Part shown: one piece after another, positions 30,210 through 33,349 of the stretch
Layout of the letters: the number at the start of each line of letters is the position of its first letter
Numbering within the stretch: the first letter of the stretch is position 1
Assembly: GCF_000485595.1 (NCBI RefSeq)
Contig: NW_014577476.1
Span: 1 to 33,349, forward strand
Length of the DNA: 33,349 nt
Direction: 5' to 3'
From: Priapulus caudatus
Lineage: Eukaryota; Priapulida; Priapulimorpha; Priapulimorphida; Priapulidae
Translations under genes and position numbers: made by a program
The notes under the pieces: model-generated
What the model saw: only the letters and a program-made list of their open reading frames with translations
Told to the model about the DNA's origin: nothing
Databases searched by the model: none

Positions 30210-30920
30210 CTGAAAAAAGCTATGACAGAATGAGTTAAAGCATAGTTCAATAACAAGGCTGTTTGTGGCAATCGAGTGCAATGTCAGTTTGCTGGAATGC
30301 GTATTTATTTCATTCTGCAAAACACATGAACACCAACTGGTAGAAACACTAGCTGGGGAAATGCAATACTAAAGCGATGTATTTGTTCGAGCCGTATCAC
30401 GTAATTTCACGCACAGAAGCGACAATTGTCTTTTTGGTTTGAACTAAGAGAAGATTGAAATCAAATGCGGGGACTTATATAATTAGAATAGAGACATCGA
30501 TACGTAATAAAAGCGGTAACCATCACCATGGTACTAATGCTGTCTTTGGCGTGGTCACTGCACGGTGACGGCTAATCGTAATTTGTATTCGAATTAGGTT
30601 CAGACTATACCGTATATAGATAAACAAGCTGGTGTTATTATAAACACGTAACTTATTGGGGTTATTGTTTGCGACAGACAGTTTTGCATTAATTTACGCG
30701 AAACGTTGGCCTACTAAAATCACTCGCCAAAGAGAGCACAAAGGAATTCGAATGAAAGCAGCCACACAATGAAGCAAGCTACTTCAGAGAGACTCACGAA
30801 ATCCGTTTTCTGAAATTTCTGTGCGCAAACACGTCACTGAATAATATAAATCTTTGAGGGCACTAAGGAGAAAGCATAGTTATTCAAAGTTGGGTCGCTC
30901 ATGCAGAGTGTTGAACAACC

Positions 30921-30983
30921 GGGGCCCGGTTGTTATTGAATAGACTAATGTTAAGACTAATTTTGTTTCTGGCAACGGGCACC
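30921..30983. mobile_element. Small GGGCCC-ended MITE-like element, copy 2
   Basis: GGGGCCCGGTTG at the left and, reversed, GGTGCCCGTTGCCAGAAAC at the right are imperfect inverted ends. It shares CTAATGTTAAGACTAATTTT with copy 1 at 21729-21801. Confidence 0.55.
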
Positions 30984-31015
30984 AGAACGACGAAACCCCA
31001 ATGTGTATAACTTAT

Positions 31016-31055
31016 ATAATAATAATAATAATAATAATATATATATATATATATA
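31016..31055. repeat. (ATA)n / (TA)n microsatellite
   Basis: ATA trinucleotide units pass into a TA run. Confidence 0.9.
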
Positions 31056-32067
31056 ACAGGATTTTATTAGTTCTAATTTGCCCGCTTTATGATAAAGGTA
31101 AAATTAAGTAGATGTACTCCGCATTGAGTGAAGAGTAGAGGAAAATGTATATTACAAATGGACTTCATCATTGCAAAGAATCATGGACTTCAGCAAAGAA
31201 TAATTCATCATTACATGGAACCGAGCGATCAACGACTAGGCTACTCCATAATAAACCTACACTCACCATTCCCCCAATTAAAGACATGGTAATTATGTTC
31301 AATGATAATATTCCTAGTTTTATAGTGATTCAATATGACAGAATGTCTCAATAAACAAACTCATGGCCCACTAACTTGTTGTATTCGTACATAAAAAAAA
31401 AATATATTCGTTGCAAAGGCATGGAGTCGACTACATTCTGACGTGTCGATCAGGTTTCCCTGAAAGGAATGGAAAACGCGCCGTCGAATCGTGAAGTCAG
31501 ACGACTGCTGCGGCGCCATTGCCGCCTCTACTGTATATAATCTCTATTTCACAATTGAATCTGTTCAATACGACTGAATTTTACAGCGACGTCGCGCTTT
31601 ACGGTTTCCTACGGCAGTATATGCGAAAACACAGTAAATGCGAGGGAAACGACACTCTATATTGATCATATCACTGTACATCATCAGCATGCGTTGTGGA
31701 AGGCTCTCTATGGTCAGCACGTTCGCGAGTGTGTAAACATAAACGTAAAATAGAGCAAGGTTAGCGAGCATGGTTTATTATGGATCTAACTCAGATTAAC
31801 TTTATTTTCCTGTGAACTATAGAGATCCGATGAAAATTTTTAATCATTTAGAGCATGGTCGTAGGTGATCAAGAAAAAAATATGGATGACACCGGGCAGT
31901 AGGTATATATACACAACATTACTGTAGCACAACTTCCATAGGCCCATCTGACACGCAGTCACTCAAAAAAGTTCACACATCTATAGTAAACAAGCTCGTG
32001 CTTGAGGTGTATCCAGATCTACAAGAGCGTTTGGGCATAAATCGTGGCGGGCGTCGACTAGGAAATC

Positions 32068-32205
32068 CGATACTTGTATCCAGTGTTTAAATGCAATCAT
32101 CAGCATTTTTACGTTTGAAACGTGTTTAAAGCAAACTGACCAGGATTTTCACACTTGAAACGTGTTGAAATGAAATCGATTCGGATTCAAACGCTTGCAA
32201 AGTAT
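32068..32205 (+). repeat. Diverged tandem repeat of about 42 bp
   Basis: Three to four units share CTTGAAACGTGTTGAAA or TTTGAAACGTGTTTAAA followed by a less conserved GCAAACTGACCAGGATTTT-like half. The last unit has TTGCAAAGTATTGACAA. Confidence 0.55.
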
Positions 32206-32699
32206 TGACAAAAACAATAATAATTTGATTGCTTTATTCAAGTTAACATGTAAACGTACAGGGACAGGGTCTCGCGAGAAATATGTGGCATCATCTTGTA
32301 ACCGCGTCAGCACGAAGTAAACAAACAGATTCCATGTGCTTTGTATATTTTTGTGAAAAAAATTGTGTACTAGTGTTCTAAGACATGTTAGCCTCACTTT
32401 AGAGGCTTGCTGTTATGCAAGCAATACCAGTAAGTGCTGTAGTGGTCGGAGAAATACGACAAAGGCCAGGTGGACTGTTTGAAATAATTACTTACCACAA
32501 GTTAAATACTAACAAGAAAACGATACTTTGATATAATTGGGCTGATGTCGTTGAGATGTGAAGATGCCATATTGTTGAACACTATAGTGATAAATTGGTT
32601 GTGTTGGAAGTATGGCTGAAGTACTGAAAGTACAGACTTCTAGTACAGATATATAGAAAACACGCAAATGTAATTCGCACGCACTCAGGTAGCGTAATC

Positions 32700-32825
32700 A
32701 CCCATGTTTTTTTTACTTACGCGCGCACGTGCGCTCGAATTCACGTACACATACAAACACGCACGTACGGAAAAATGGGTCTCACCATATGCTGTTATTA
32801 ACATGCGCACGCACGTGCACATAAA
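32700..32825. repeat. ACGC/ACGT-rich simple sequence
   Basis: Scattered GCACGTGCG, CACGTACA and GCACGCACGTGCACAT words. A weak microsatellite. Confidence 0.55.
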
Positions 32826-32956
32826 AATAACATTTATGATATTCGTCTCAGAAAGTGGCTTCATTTAATGAAATATAGCTAACATCATTTCATGCTTGCT
32901 AGGCCCTCCCCAGCTTCTACAGAAACAGTTCAGCTACCGTCCGCGTTGTAATCCCC

Positions 32957-33349
<393 letters not shown>

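Larger units (their letters stand above)
30210..32950 (-). other. Upstream intron or flank of the Dpr-like gene
   Basis: No first-Ig exon could be recognised on the minus strand. Frames at 31565-31771 and 32149-32397 lack Ig motifs. The interval contains a small MITE-like element, a short ATA/TA microsatellite and a 42-bp tandem repeat. Confidence 0.5.

Overview
This is a metazoan genomic window, probably from a protostome invertebrate and most plausibly a spiralian such as a mollusc, annelid or brachiopod. The evidence is: spliced genes with GT-AG introns and AATAAA signals; a gene end that reads as a Dpr/ZIG-8 type immunoglobulin protein, a family known from protostomes; interstitial TTAGGG arrays rather than arthropod TTAGG; and a very heavy load of small inverted-repeat DNA transposons and microsatellites. 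The species assignment is inference. No prokaryotic operon, tRNA, rRNA or CRISPR array was seen.

Protein-coding content is sparse. (1) On the + strand, the last two exons of a charged, coiled-coil-like protein that I do not recognise lie at 15331-15432 and 20811-20884, with an AATAAA at 21083. Their 5.4 kb intron is filled with nested transposons. (2) On the - strand, the last two exons of a Dpr/ZIG-8-like cell-surface protein lie at 30209-29878 (second Ig domain) and 28972-28821 (serine-rich stalk plus C-terminal hydrophobic GPI-type tail). The splice phases agree exactly. (3) A partial open frame at the left edge (2-259) and a few exon-like fragments are only candidates. Almost all other ORFs of 60-190 codons are chance frames in repeats.

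Layout. 1-2600: mostly unrecognised sequence, with a triple AGGTCA direct repeat. 2600-6060: two diverged direct copies of a roughly 1 kb block separated by a 30-bp minisatellite. 6900-8545: a polypyrimidine minisatellite that reverses orientation near 7135. 8550-10640: AT-rich DNA, a 48-bp interstitial telomeric array, poly-G, and a diverged duplicate in which each copy ends in a perfect DR1 site. 11840-12940: two adjacent MITEs, each carrying a nested TA-flanked mini-element of one family. 13409-13659: a TIR element with an 8-bp target duplication and a TTAGGG-like core. 14292-14433: an assembly gap. 14487-15095: a TA-flanked MITE with an alternating purine-pyrimidine core. 15927-20725: long inverted arms enclosing a foldback element, a degenerate PIF/Harbinger transposon and its internally deleted derivative. 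20.9-28.5 kb: mostly unannotated sequence with microsatellites and one perfect 82-bp palindrome. 28.8-30.2 kb: the Dpr-like gene end. 30.2-33.35 kb: its upstream intron or flank, ending in long (CACTTA)n and (CA)n arrays.

The most notable signals are the telomere-like TIR element whose right end is tandemly duplicated exactly at the terminus, the nested transposon architecture inside one intron, the shared TA-flanked palindromic mini-element family, and the two gene ends reconstructed from splice phase. The 2.6-8.6 kb stretch has abundant single-base indels between repeat copies, so part of it may be poorly polished sequence.
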